Assembly: GCA_013399115.1 (NCBI GenBank)
Contig: VXAA01003937.1
Location: 40,030-104,029 of the forward strand
DNA from: Anseranas semipalmata
Taxonomy: Eukaryota; Chordata; Aves; Anseriformes; Anseranatidae
Direction of reading: 5' to 3'
DNA length: 64,000 nucleotides
Shown: positions 20,501 to 33,259 of the stretch, piece by piece
Layout: the number at the start of each line of letters is the position of its first letter
How positions within the stretch are numbered: position 1 is the first letter of the stretch
The notes under the pieces: generated by a model
The model's input: only the letters and a program-made list of their open reading frames with translations
What the model was told of the DNA's origin: nothing
The model's database searches: none
Position numbers and translations under genes: made by a program

Positions 20501-23500
20501 TGCGCTCGTGGTTTTTCCGTGATTTTTGGTTTTAAGGTTGTGCCTGGAGCTTTGTGCGAATCCCCCGAGCTCCGGGGTGCGCGGGGAGCCCTCGTCCCCC
20601 AGGGAAGGTAGGGCGGCAATTTTTGAGTATTGTGATTAGTTTATAAATGCCGTCGTTTTGTGGAGGCGCGGTAGATCTGAGTGCTCGATCCAAAGCGACG
20701 GGCGGCTGTTTGCGGGGAAAGCTGGTGCTTCGCAGTAACAAACCCTCTGCAGGGAAGACCTAGAAGTGAGTAGAAAGGATTATTTTTAAGCTTTGCATGT
20801 CTGGAGTCTTTTTTTTTTTTTTTTTCTTTAACATTAAATAGGTTTAGCACAGGAAATCTTGCTGGGTATGTAATGCTTCCAAAAGCCTTGGCAGATGGGT
20901 AACTTTGTTTCCAAACATCAAATGTTTCAGCTGTTTAATGCCTGTTTTTTAAGCATGAAGAGCGCTCTCGGAGAATGTTCATGTTAAGCCTGCTGAGAAT
21001 TAGGCTTTTAAAAGAAGCATTTTTAATATTTTATCACAAAAAGTGAAGAGTTACGGAAAACAATGCAACGCTCGGACTCCTTTGCATAACACAAAATAAC
21101 ATCATGTTGGGAAAAAGGGGAGATGCACGCGTGCCCTAGCGCGGAGCCCCTGGAGGTTGGTTGTGGGGAACTGCTTCGCGCGGCTGCAGCCCCTGCGTGC
21201 CCACGGGTGCGCAGCTCGAGCGTCCGTCGGTGGGAACAGGCTCGGCGCCCTGCCGAGAGGTGGGCATGGGGAGATGAGAGAAGGCAGGCTTCTGCCTGGG
21301 CGTCCGTCTGCAATCGCCGTGGGTCTCGTTTCCAGTGGGTGCCCCCGCAGAGGGCTGCTCTCGCAGGGAGCGCGCGGTTTGCTGCTGCTGTGGGTAGAAC
21401 ACGGGGGAGGTCGGTCACGGTGCACATCTGGCTCTTAAAGTCATGTTTGAACTGTATCTGGAAGTAAATACTTGGTGACTGATGTCTCGGAGAAGCCTTA
21501 CGTATCCAGAAGGTGAATTTGTTCTGAAACTTTCAAGCAAGGTGGGCCACAGAGCTGGGAATTAAACCTCAGCGGTGAATGGGATGCTGTAAGCAAAGGA
21601 TTTTGCAGAGTCTTGAGTTTTCTTAGAAAGCCGATTCTTGGCATCGGTGTTCTTGGTATTTGTGGGCTGTGAAATTTATAGAGTAATAGATATGTAAATA
21701 TGCTGCCACAGCTCTGAAGGCTGTGTAGTAATGCATAATTGTGACATGTTTTTAGCTATTTGCAGAAATTGGCTTTCTTGCAGGAGTGAGATTTATCAGG
21801 TTCTCACCTTTTAAAAGATAGAATTGTCAAATCTCTTACCTAAATACATTTTTTTTTTTTTTTTCCATTTTATGGTATTGGTGACTTGGGAAAATGAAAG
21901 CTGAAAAGCAGTGTACGGGGTTAGCTTACAGATCGTTCGCAGCACCACCACTTCTTGATGGCTTTCTCCTTTTCGGAAGACTCGAGGTGGTGCTGCACGT
22001 CTCTGACACTTAATTGCTTCATCTCCTGCCATGTGTGTTTATAAGAAGGGCACAGTATTGGGGGTCAAAAGTTGGTCTGATCAGTGCCTGGAAAACCCAG
22101 GTGTCCAAGCCCTGGAACAATTCAGTTTGCTCTCTTAGTGTTTGCTAGGGGTTTGTCCGTGTGACGGCGGAGCAGAACGCCAGGACCTCGATTTTATGGA
22201 CACTGTCAGCTGAGCATTCTGACTCTGCCTTAAATCCCATGTAAAAGTGCTTAAACCTCCGTAAATGAAAGAAATACTACTATCAGTCTTCCCCTTTTTC
22301 TACAGTGTGTGTAAATATTTGCATTTTCCCTGATGTGGGTTATACAGCTCGCAGTTCTCATGCACAGTATAAAACAGGGGGACAATCCCGAGCACACAGC
22401 CCGTCGCGTTTGGTGGGAGGTGTATGCTGCAGCGGGAGGCTGAATTCTTGTGACTGCTGCCTTAAAATGAGCACCTGTAATACTCTGTGGTAAAATGTTT
22501 CTTGTTCCAAAAGAACCGTTCACCAGTGGAACTTCTCTTTCCCCAAGCAGCCGTGCGCGTTGTCCCAGAGCGGAAGGTCTCCTTGGGTCTGTAGCGGGGT
22601 TTCTTATTCTCCAGCTTTTGCTTTCAAAGCAAACAAGCCCGAATGTAGTGTGTGGGACTGTAGAGACGATTCAAAATGGGAATTAGCAGCTGGGGCTGGA
22701 AGAGAGCCTGAAATTGGACCCCTTACATAGAGGGAAGCCACAATTCCGGCCATCGGTTGTGCAGTATTTCCCAGTGTCTGCAAGAACATAATTTAAGGGG
22801 GCTGTGCTGGCTCTTCCCAAGGCTTTTAGTTGTGTGGGGTTTGCAGTAGTCGGGGCATCAAGTACCGTAGGGCGAGTGCTAGATCCGCAGGATGCGTGCC
22901 ATGGTAATCCATGATAGCGCGATGCGTGTGACCACGGCCGTTGTCGTTAGGACTTTGTCACTTTGCTAAGTGGAGATGCTGCTTCCTACCAGGCAGGCAG
23001 CTCGCAGCGTGCGCTGTCCGGTGCTGCTGAACGCTGGCCTCTGGTGCTGGCTGAGCCAGCCCGGGCTGGGCGCTGGTGCTGCTGCTCCCGTCTGGTGCCG
23101 GGCTCCTCTCCCTGCATCCGAGTGCCCTCTGCTGGAGCTCGCCTCTCTCTCTGCAGTGACGAAGGTTTGTCCGCTGGTTGCAGCAGGTGCTGGATGATGC
23201 GTGATGCAACTTCTGCGCGACTTGCTGCTCGTCACAAAAGGCCCCTCGGTGTCCGAGTGCAGTTCAGTCTCCTGCCGTGTGTGATCGTTTCTCTTGGGGC
23301 TTGCTTTAAAGAAGCTCGTTCTGCTGTTTTGCATTTAAAACTGCAAGCCTGGTGTTTGCCTGGGTGGAGAGCAAGGGTCTGCGCAGAGCCCCGGGCATGC
23401 CGGTGAACCAGGCGAGCACGGGAACGGGATGCCACAAAACCAACGCAGCCATGAGACCTAAAGCTTGTGCCGGGGCTCTTGGCGGAGGTTTCCTCTGCTG

Positions 23501-24936
23501 GTGAGGCTGAGCTCGCTCCCGCTGGCCTCCTGTGCCCAGATGCAGGCAGACCTGTCTGCGTTTCACCGGCTTACTGGGGAGCTGTCTCCAGAATATCTCG
23601 GTGTGACCCCATTTCTTGTGACCCTATCGAGTGCCTGCCTTGTAGGACAAGAGCACCCTGAAAGAGGTGCCTTGTTGCTCCAAATACCCGCTTTGCAGTG
23701 CGTCACTCAGGAAGAGCAAACGTGTTGGGACCAAATGCCAGCACCCAGAAGTGACTGTCGTGCTGGTGCCGCCTGGTTTGCGGGGATTTCTCCAGGTGGG
23801 TTCGGGCCAGGCTGCTTCCTCTTCCTCCGGAACCCAAGTTCCCCTGTCAGCGGGAATGGACTTGGGCGAAGCTGAAACATTGGCACTTAGAATGGGCAAA
23901 AATCAGAATGGAAATCGGCCGGTGAAATGAATATTGATTTCTATGGATGCTACGGTATTAGTGCAGCTCTGTTGCGTGTGGGTTCAGACAACTAGGAATT
24001 CCGTGTCTGCCTCAAATATTTCATGAACATTAATACCCTCCTGACACTGAGCAGTTAATCGGGTGCTTGCACTTGAACCGCCTTATTTAAATTGAAAAGT
24101 GCTCTTAATAAACGGCAAACATCGGTGTGAAATTCCACGCGCCCGGAGAGCGATCCACTGCTGCTTCCCTCCTGCTTCCCCCCCAGCGGCTGGCAGCACG
24201 TGCAGGGGAGGGGTCGTGCTGCCGACGGGCGTCGTGAGAGCAGAAATTGGCACCGCGGGTTTATGGCTTTTTCAAAGGGCTGGTCCCAATCGTGGAGCTC
24301 ATCGGTTTGTTGGCTCGGAGGGGAAAATGGGAGAACGCAGCTCGGAGAAGTCCTTGCTGTTCCAATGTTGTTTTAGGATATTACAATCCTGTAGGGTATT
24401 GAAAACAGGATTTTAACTTAAGACAGGAGTTTGCAATTGCATAAAGTCTGCGTGCTTGGCTGCTTTCTTGTTCTCAAACTTCCACGTTCTGACTGCAGTG
24501 ATGCTGCGCTTAGACACAGCGGGTCGGTAACACGTTGTCTGAAACACTGCTGCGGATGTGCTGAAACGGCGGGCTGCAAGCAAAGGCCTTTAATTGCCCA
24601 GCGTGTGTATTAATGATTTGCCGAACAGTGCTGGAATAACTCTAATTTCGGAAATCTACCAAAAGGAATCCAAAACTTAGTTTCACTGCTGAAACCAAGC
24701 TTGAAGCCGTGCAGAGCGCGGTATCCACTTGCTCCCACCAACAGCATGCCGGCTGCCTTCGGATACGCCGGCTGTCGTGCCGGCTCAGCCCCGTCGGCGA
24801 TGGAGCTGCGTGTCGTGACAAACGGCGCTGCCGGCGTTCACCGCGCGCTTCCCCACTGCAGCCGCCAGGAGCGCAGGAAGAGCAGAGGGAACAGGATTGT
24901 CTGAGCAACGGCTTCCCACGTCCGTGTGCTTGTGCT

Positions 24937-25052
24937 AATCGTAGAATCACGGTAGAATCATCGAATGGTTTGGGTTGGAAGGGACCTTAAAGATCACCTG
25001 GTTCCAGCCCCCTGCCATGGACACCTTCCATCAGACCAGGTGGCTGATGCCA
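24937..25052 (-). mobile_element. CR1 LINE 3' fragment, reverse orientation
   Basis: Degenerate octamer repeats (GTAGAATCACGGTAGAATCA) lead into GGTTTGGGTTGGAAGGGACC and CACCTTCCATCAGACCAGG. This is the reverse complement of the CR1 3' end, whose tail is ATTCTATG repeats. It is 5'-truncated to about 110 bp and inactive. An AT-rich simple stretch (about 25080-25140) follows. Confidence 0.95.
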
Positions 25053-25079
25053 GTTACTCCTGAGAAACAAAGCCAGATG

Positions 25080-25142
25080 TTGTTGTTATATTATTATAGT
25101 ATAATATAATAGTCATTATTATTTATTATCAGCATCATCATA
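25080..25142. repeat. AT-rich simple repeat next to CR1
   Basis: This is low-complexity TTATTATA/ATTATT sequence with a short CATCATCAT end, lying just past the truncated side of the reverse CR1 piece. It is probably independent microsatellite growth. Confidence 0.7.
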
Positions 25143-26879
25143 CGTAAGGGCATGTTGGTGAGTGATTAGACCATGGGTCCTGGCCCAGATGGTTTGCAGC
25201 CTTGACATTGGAGAGGTGAAGCTGAGTGGAGAAAGGCTTGAAGAGAAGCAGACCCTGGGGAACAAAAAGTTGGCTCTGTCGATGGCTAGAAATCTTTCAT
25301 TTTACGTGTGCATGTGTAAAGGCTCTGGCTGCGTGTACACCGAACGTAATGTCAGCCTTCCCGTCAGCTCGTTCTGTGCTGCGGTGCCTCCTGGGCAAGG
25401 CGCCGCATGGGGCTGCTGCTTCCAGTGGGGTTTGGGACGCTCCTGAGCAGCGGACACCGGCGGGAGCATCCCCTGGGGCTGCGTGGAGCAGCGTGCGGGT
25501 GGCTCTCGCTCGCGCCCTCCCTCCTCTTCTGTCCCCGGATCCTCCGGCTGCCGCGGTCCTGGCGGTGCCGGGACCTGGGTCCCTCTGCTCAGGTCCCCGC
25601 GGGGGTTCCTCGCTGCTGGAGCGATGCCCCCCTGCAGCTCCTGCTGCCAGCCGCTTGTGGGAGCGGGCTCTTGCCAGGCTCGCCTCGCTTTGCTGCGAGA
25701 GGAGGCGGGTAATGCACCTGCTTGGCTGCTTCTGCAGCCTTTAGGCAGCCTCCTGGGTTTATTTCCAGGCTCTGCAGCTGCTCTTCCCGCAAGCCAGGAG
25801 CAGACAGAAACAGAACTTGGCCGGAGCCGCTCTCCTGGCTGCGGGACGCTTTCTGTCGGGTCCCCGCTGACCTGTCGCGGGCACCGAGCCCGTCCTGCCC
25901 GTGGGCACAGCCGAGGGTGAGGGGCCGACGTGAAGCGGGACGGCTTTGGGGATGTCAGCAGCATCCAGAGAGGAGCTCTGGTCAGTGAGTGGGTGCGGGG
26001 ATGGTTTGCTGCGCGTGCGGAGAAACGGGAACGCACAAACCCGAATCGTCCGTTTCTTGCAGATCTTGTCCCTTCTCAGTTGCACATCTCAGATATGCTG
26101 ATTACTTTCAAAAGTTGTAGCGAGACTCGAGGCAAAAGATTTATATGGGCAGAATCTTTCGAACGGATACGATTTGGGCAGAAACTTAACCTCTGCCGTG
26201 CTGGAGCCCTTTTTGCTCAACCAACGGCTGCGGAATGACTTAAATTGTGCCAAGGCACAAACCTGCTCGAGGAGGTGGGGAGCAATGTCTTGGACAACAA
26301 CGCCACTGCTTTCTGCTGTTAAAAGCTCTTATTTTCTCCCCTGGGAGTTGTTCCTGTGTGACAAGGATGCAAAACCTGGGAGCCCTCGCCTTGCTTCTTG
26401 AAGGCAGTACAGTGAACAATTAAATAATAAAAGTAAATCTCTTGGGGAAACCAAGTGAAGGCTTTCTGGTAGATGCTATGTGAAAGTACTACACGGTATT
26501 TAAAAATAGATGTTCTGTGTAGAGTGGTTTTCGTCTCCTGTAACCTGGCTGTAAGGAAAATACATGTGGTGCTTCGACTATGTTTGCTTCAATTTATAAA
26601 TAAGTGCCAAGAAAATGAGTATTTTGTTGTAAAGATGTTTTCAAGGCCATGCATTTCTTTCTTTCCTTTTTTTTTTTTTTAAAAAAAAGAGAATCATGGA
26701 AGACAAGCTGACAATTTAATGGTGCATGATGCACTAATAAAAATGTCTGCGTGGTTGCGTTTAATCCTTTAAAGGAGAGAAAAGAAACACAGTAGTTATC
26801 AGCATTCAAAAGGCAAGATGCAGGCTTAAATGTATGCAAAGCCTTGGAGAGGGACTGAAGAAACGTACCGACTGTGTTG

Positions 26880-27880
26880 CAGAAAGCTTCTGACAGGCAC
26901 ATCACATCTTTGAAAGTAAGATTTGAATTATTAGAGCTGCCTTTGTTTATTAAATTGAGCCTCCAGTGAGAGGATTATAGGAAGAAATACTGAGTCGTCT
27001 GAAGTTGCATGGGCATACATTTTAATGGATGATAAAATTTACTTCATCAAGCTAATTCAGTAAGAAAATTCAAATAGATTTTTAAAAAAATCCAGGTGTG
27101 TATTAGATACCTTAAAAAAGAGACTTCAAATGCACGAATAAGCCTCCTTTTGTGGAATCCAGTTTGCTTTTAGTGGAGGATAATCCTTTTAAAACAAGCC
27201 TACTTCAAGGCTAACTCGAACAGAAGAGTTTTTGTTTAATTTTAAATTGGGAATGCAAGGGAAGGAGGCAAGAGAGCTAATAAGAGTGTAATTATACATG
27301 CTGCTGCCAAGCTGAGGAAGGGCAGAGACCATTAAAATGCCATTTTAGCAGTTAATTATACAGTGTTTCAAGTTGATGCTGGTGTCCTGATTTCTGTTTA
27401 ATCCACATATAGTGTGTATTTAGGATGTTGCGTTCGTGACGTCTAATTTCTATTTTAAGAAACTTTCGGCCACTGTTGTGAAATATCGTCAACAATCTTC
27501 CAGCCTCAGTGGGCTTTGTGCCTGTTGGCTTTGATTAGAAAATGTGCAAAAGTAATAAAGGAGATGGAAAAACCTCAGCAAATATTTTGGGACCGGCACG
27601 CATGCCATAAATAAAGTGTTGCAGTGGAATTTGGTTAGTTAGATCGTTTCCGAAGCTCATTTAATAATTCCAGAGCCTCTGCTACCACTCAGATGCAGCC
27701 AGCTGTAATTTGTTTCAAGGTTAGTCTTTGACTTCTGCTTTATTAGCTTTTCAGTTTATGTTCTTCCACTTGTGCAGTTTCTCAAGTGAAACTACATAAT
27801 GGGGTAGCTGAGACCGAGATCCTTTAAATATGGGCTTTAAATCGGCATTCTTCAGGAGCATCTAATGAAAGCTCTGCACG
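26880..27880. promoter_or_regulatory. Large AT-rich, ORF-free block (candidate enhancer cluster)
   Basis: About 1 kb has almost no CpG, no open frame of 60 codons and no transposon or simple-repeat signature. It has many TAAT/ATTA cores, for example GTGTAATTATACATGC near 27288-27303 and GCAGTTAATTATACAG near 27348-27363. The lack of repeat decay in a long intron suggests selective constraint; that is inference. Confidence 0.4.
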
Positions 27881-28195
27881 AGGCAGCTGTCGGGATTTGC
27901 TCTTCAGTGGGGCAGGGTTGCGGTGGCGGAGCGGATCAGGCCCCTTCGCCGTTGATGTGCTGCCTGGAGGAAGTGACATTTATGCTCTTGATCCTTCGGT
28001 GATTCTGCATGTCAGGAGCTGAGCCTTGAAATTCGTCAGCACCGCTGTCTTGAGAGCAGCCGGGGCTGAGTAAGAGGATTTTTACAGATAGCGGGGAAGA
28101 AATTCAACTCCAGTGGCTGTTGCAGATCCTTAAGTACTTCAATTTTCCTCTTTTTTTTTTTTTTTCCTCTCTCTCTTTTCACATCTCCCCTGTAG

Positions 28196-28295
28196 GAAAT
28201 CGGAGAGGGAAATCACTTTAAACCACCAACCAATCTATTTCTGAAGCTGAAAAACCTGGGACGCGTTAGGATTCAGAGACCCTGCTTTGCTTAAG
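28196..28295 (+). other. GLCE: Candidate noncoding exon of GLCE (5' UTR)
   Basis: A long pyrimidine tract (about 28143-28195, T15 then CCTCTCTCTCTTTTC) ends in CCCCTGTAG. A 100-base segment from GAAATCGGAGAGGG to CTTTGCTTAAG follows, closed by a good donor GTAAGG. The segment has no ATG and stops in the frames examined, so it fits an untranslated leader exon and not a coding one. It lies on the GLCE strand between the CpG-island promoter and the first coding exon. Transcript data would confirm it. Confidence 0.6.
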
Positions 28296-31200
28296 GTAAG
28301 GAAGGAGCAGCCCCCCCGCTCCCCTTGCTGCAGGGGCGACGTGGGGATCCATGGTGCGCGCGGGTATCGCCGGTACGTTGTTCCGGAGGAGGCGGTGCGT
28401 GAGAGCGGGGCTGCGCGCTGTCAGCCCGGCTGCTTGTGTGTGTGTGCGAGAAATACCTTAATTGCCTTCCTCTGCGTGGTGTATAACGAGCCGTGCTGTA
28501 GGCGTGGGTTCTGTAGCACAGCAGAGGCAGGGTCTTTAACCTGTTGTACTTACGGGGACGATTTAGGATACTGTATAAAATTCATACGTTAAACCAAACC
28601 TTGGCTTTCCATGACATCCTGATTTTCCAGAAGCAGAAGTTTCTCCTCACATTAAATTTAGGGATTTATTTCTTTTTGGACTTCAACGGGTTCTCTGCTA
28701 GCCGTGGTATATCTCGCCGTGCACAGCTTCGGGAGGTGTGATTCGGCAGGAGAGAAGCCAAAGCTGGGGGCTAGGAGAGCCTCCCAGGGCTTCCCGCCTG
28801 CCTGTGTCACAGCCGAACGATAAAAGCCCTTCGGGAGCCGCTGTGCCAGGAAAGTGATTTCAAAGCATTTCAAAATGATTAAAGGAAACTTTAAACTTCG
28901 GCCCGATAATTAATACCCGCTGCTCGTGCGCTTGCTCCGCGCCTGGTAAGTTCAGCTCTTCAGAACCTTGCTGCGGCGTTCAGCTCGGGGTGGGCACTGC
29001 CCGTGCATCTGCCGGGGTCTGTGTCAGACCTCGGCGTGTGAGCATCCAGCCCGCGCCGTGCGGGTACCTGTCCTCTTGCGTTACGTGGTGCAGCAGGGCT
29101 GTCTGAAGCACGGACGCTGTACGTTCTCTCGTTACTCTTAAATGAGCAGGCTAGCATTTAGCTGTTCAAATCGGCAGTCTGAAGTAGCGAATGAATTTTT
29201 AGCTGGGCGGACAGTTGTTTGGGAATTAAGGGAGTGTTTGCAAAAAAGCATCCATTTTGTGTTACTGCACTGTGCCGCCTTTCTCCTTGGTGCAGCTGGA
29301 GCGGAAAACAAACGCGCTGAATCCCTTGTGGAGTTCTTGATCAGTTGCTCAGAATGCTCGCTCTTCTATCACTTAGTGTATTCTGCAAGTGTACTCCTGA
29401 GTTGTTTGACTTGTCAAGCTCATCATCCTTCCCAGACTTTTTCAAGCTTAACTGATCGTAGAGTATGCTTTTTATTAACATCGAGGCAGTAGAATCAGAG
29501 AGAATACTCCTATTCAGTAGGGAAGTAAAGTTTCGCTGCCAGGTTTTAAATATATATCCTCTTAAACTTGCTTGGCAATCTGCTTATGTGAGCATCATGA
29601 GTTTTTATATTTAAAATGATTTTTTTAGGATGAAAGTAGTTGAAGATCTGAATTGTGAGGGATAGATGAAATTAAGCAGCAGAAGCACTGATGGCAATCT
29701 ACGAAGCTTTAATGTGTTAATGTAGTCTAGGCACTATACATATTGAGAAGCAGTCTAGATTGAATCCTGGAGAAAAAGCAGAGGTATTCAGAGGCTCCTG
29801 TCTTGATCGTGTTTTCCTGTAAGTGATGGATGGTATGAAACAGTGTTTTGAAGGAGATGCTAAAAATTATTTTGCTGCTGCTAGACCCGTATCAGGTATT
29901 AACTGCCCCCACGTTCGGTATCTTTTTTAGAAATATACTGGGGAGGGTTGTGGATGAAAGAATGATGTTTGTAAAATTTCCTAGCTTTGTGTAGACCTTA
30001 TTTTGCCTTCATGAATTATTTAGTTTTTCAAGTCTGCTCTAGCGCTGTATTTAATATGTTTTAAATGACATTGAATCAGTTAATACGATGAAGGAGAAGA
30101 TCTGGGTGGACTGATAATTAATCTGCTGAGGGAATAGCAGAAGCGAAGCTGTTGACATAGACTGAACAGTTTATTTTATACAAACAAGGAGCATTTTAGC
30201 ATCCACTAAGAGGGTATTTTGATCGACCCGGACGGAGAAGCTTCGTGGAGCCGGTGCCTCCACTCCAGCACCGTGCCCTGACCCTGGCTGGAGCCTCTGG
30301 ATGCACTGCAATATAAAGTAATAATTTATAGGCTCTCAGTGGGTTTGAAAGTGAATAAAGAGTGAATGCATTGAATTTCTGGATGAAAAAAGAGTCTGTA
30401 GCATCCAGAAGAAAATAGGTTAGTATTGTAGACCTATTAATTATGTTCGAATATCGAGCAGCTGTTGGACAGAAGCACTGGGAGAAAATTCTGTTCCTGG
30501 CAATCGGGCGCATGGGTGTATGCGGGTACAACTTTTAAAGGCAGCTTGTACAATGTTGGTGAAAATGGAACGTTTTCCCTGCACGTTTGCTCCTCTCGCT
30601 CACTACCAGAGGCGCCGGCTGCCGGGGCGGGAGCAGCGTGCTGCCCGCGTGCCGGTCGTGCCGCGGGGCCCAGCTCCTGCCTTCCACTGGGGCGTTCATC
30701 TGTCTCGTAGCACCTCCAGGTAAATCGCGGCCCTTCGGAGCAGCGGGGACCTTCTAGATTGCTTCTGCAGGCGGATGCCCTTCAGTGAAGTCTTTTCATC
30801 CTTCCTGATGGCCTCAATTAATGCTTCCAGAGCTAGTTGTTAGATTGGCTTTTTCTGTGGTAGTGCTGTGATGGTCTCTTGTTCCACTTGTGCTTCAGTG
30901 GTAACCGCCTGGCTGTAATAATTAGGATGAAGTCCTTCTAGCTTGTTTGATCTCTCGTACCTTTAAAATATCTGAGTCTGTGCATCTGCAGCACACCTAC
31001 TGATGTTTAAAATCAGCTCGGTAAGATGCCAGTGGCCTTTAGATTACGGAGGAGATTTAGGCTTTAGTTTATTCTTTCTGCCTTGTGTTAATTAAGACTT
31101 CAGCTAACTTTTAACTAGCAATGTGTGAAAAAACCCTTTTTCAGAAGGTTCTCCCAGCCCCAGCCACACCACTGGGTGCATCAGTCCTGTGCCAGTCCCG

Positions 31201-32539
31201 GTGCTGCCCTCGCTGTCCAGCCGCATCAGCACAGCTCGGCGCTCCTCGCCCGCGGGAAGGCGGCGGCTGCAGTCCGATAACTTCTCCAGTGACCTCCTTC
31301 CCTTGCTGGAAACTGATGCTCGAGCTTTCCCTTCCTCCTCCTCACTTCATGATCGTGGTCGCATGTCCACAAGCGCGGAGGTGAGGCGGGTGGTGTTTGT
31401 GGGGCTGTGTCCAAGCACGCGTTTCTGTAGCTGCCGTGGAAGTGTCCCATTGCCATATTTTATTGTCCTAACGTGGGAATTTGTTTCTCCAAGCTGATGG
31501 CAGAAAGGTGGTTGGGTTAATTTGTACCCACTTGAAATGGGCAACTAAACGGGTGTTAAACCCTCATGTATTGGGCCAGAGCATGTTGCTGGTGGGTAAG
31601 TGGTGATGTTGGATAGCAAACTCAAAACCTCCAAGGAATTAGGCAGGTGTCTGCAACTAAAACAAAGTCAGACAAAATGTTAAACTGCCATACAGCTGTT
31701 AGAGGCTGCAAATATCAGCCTTTGCAAATCTCAAAATAAGGAAGCACAGAAAAGAGCATCAGCCAGTTGCTCCCTGGAAAACCTGCCTCGGGAAGAATTA
31801 TTTTCTTGTAAATTCTCCATCATGCTATTATCTTGCAGACTTGGCTCGTAGGATAATATACATCTGATGGACACTGGGGTGGTGTCAGATGCACGCTGGC
31901 CTGTGTCTGCCCAGGTGGGCACGGTTACGTGCTGCACCCGCAGCGTTGTTTGTGCCCGGTCACCAGAACCAGGTCTGCCCCTGCAGTCGGACACTGCGCT
32001 TTCACCTTCTGTCAGGAACACAGCTGAAACTTTTCCTTCTTGGAGAAATGCACCTGGCAGAAGAGGTGAAATCACTCGGTAGTTCAGTAACACTAATTAC
32101 TACTGCTGTGAAGCCTGCAACAAAATAGTGGGTGTTTGGACTGCCGGGTGCCCTGGGCACCGTAAGCCCGTGGCTACCTTGGAGGGTATCTCGGAGTTCT
32201 GCAAGCAGCATTGCTGTGGCGAGGGTTATATCTCGTGGAACAAAAGGAGCTGATAAGAACAGCAAAAGGGAGAACAATGTGCGTTTTGCTTGTGTGCATT
32301 GACGACCTTGTCAGAGCTGATAACCTGCCGTGCCCTGCTGGTCAGAGCAGACAGCAGCAGCCCCAGGGTGAGGTCCCAGCTTTCTCCTGCCTGGGTGCGG
32401 GGACCTCCGTCCGTCCCCTCTGTTGGTAGCGGGGAAGGGAGCGAGCGTATCCATCTGTCTTCTCTCTGGCCAAGTGCACATTACATTCGACAAGAGCGGG
32501 AGCCTGACTTCCTGGCACTCCGAGGAAATAATCTTGATG

Positions 32540-32690
32540 GAGGGTATTTCAGTAATTTGTTGCATTTTGAGGTTTCCATTAATGCCAACTAATTACATGG
32601 ACCACATTGGGTTTGAGTTGCAATTACATTGACCGATGTACAATAATTAGCTTTAATACATGTTTCCGTGTGTAGGAGACATTTAATTGC
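32540..32690. promoter_or_regulatory. Candidate conserved element with dense homeodomain cores
   Basis: In about 120 bases there are CAGTAATTTG, CCATTAATGCC, ACTAATTACATGG, GCAATTACATTG and CAATAATTAGC. Five ATTA/TAAT palindrome-type cores at near-regular spacing suggest a homeobox-bound element inside GLCE intron 2. This is motif inspection only. Confidence 0.4.
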
Positions 32691-33259
32691 TTGCTGTTTT
32701 TTGACAAAGATATTGCTGTTTTCCGTAATTGGGTTTCCCTCGTCTTCTGCGAGTGCCTCTGTAGAGCGAGCAACCGCTCCAGCAGGAAGATGCGGCCACC
32801 GACGATCTCTCTATGCGATGAGTGTGGCATCAGCCTTGTCTCTGGCAGCTTTGCTAATGGCATTTTGTGCATCTCGCTTGCAAGCGAACACTTTGAGTCC
32901 ATCTACAACAGCAAGCCTTACGCGCGCTTCCTGTAACGCAGCGCTAGCTTCAGCTGAAACGAAAATGCTTTGGGATCAAACTCCCTGGCCTGCAGTTCTG
33001 CTGCTTGGTTTTTACTTGCAAACTGGCGTTGATGGCGGCGGGTAAGAGCCGTGGTGTCAGCGCGCGTTTGGCAGGGCAGGCTGGCGGATGGGCAGCGCGC
33101 TCCAGGTGTCCGCAGCACACCTGCTTTGTGCCGGGCAGGGCAGGAGTCGCCGGTAGTTTTGGCTTGTTGTGCCTTTCCTTGGACTCTTCCAGGCACCAGC
33201 TTTTCCAAAAATTATCAGCAGCCCTAGGAAAGGGGTCAAAACCACTATTTCCATTAATA

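Larger units (their letters stand above)
14584..28195 (+). other. GLCE: GLCE intron 1 (proposed)
   Basis: This is 13.6 kb without a recognisable coding exon. It contains homopolymer A/T tracts (for example 15429-15446, 18770-18782 and 21850-21864), a forward CR1 piece near 17.4 kb and a reverse CR1 piece near 24.9 kb. GC-rich stretches near 16.6-16.9, 19.7-19.85, 21.1-21.4 and 25.4-25.9 kb generate spurious long frames. At 26.9-28.2 kb the sequence becomes AT-rich and nearly ORF-free. Confidence 0.6.

Noticed and set aside
25302..26036. Open frame of 244 codons (-) in GLCE intron 1
   Set aside because: Pro/Arg/Ser-rich, no recognisable motif; lies in a GC-rich stretch with open frames on both strands.
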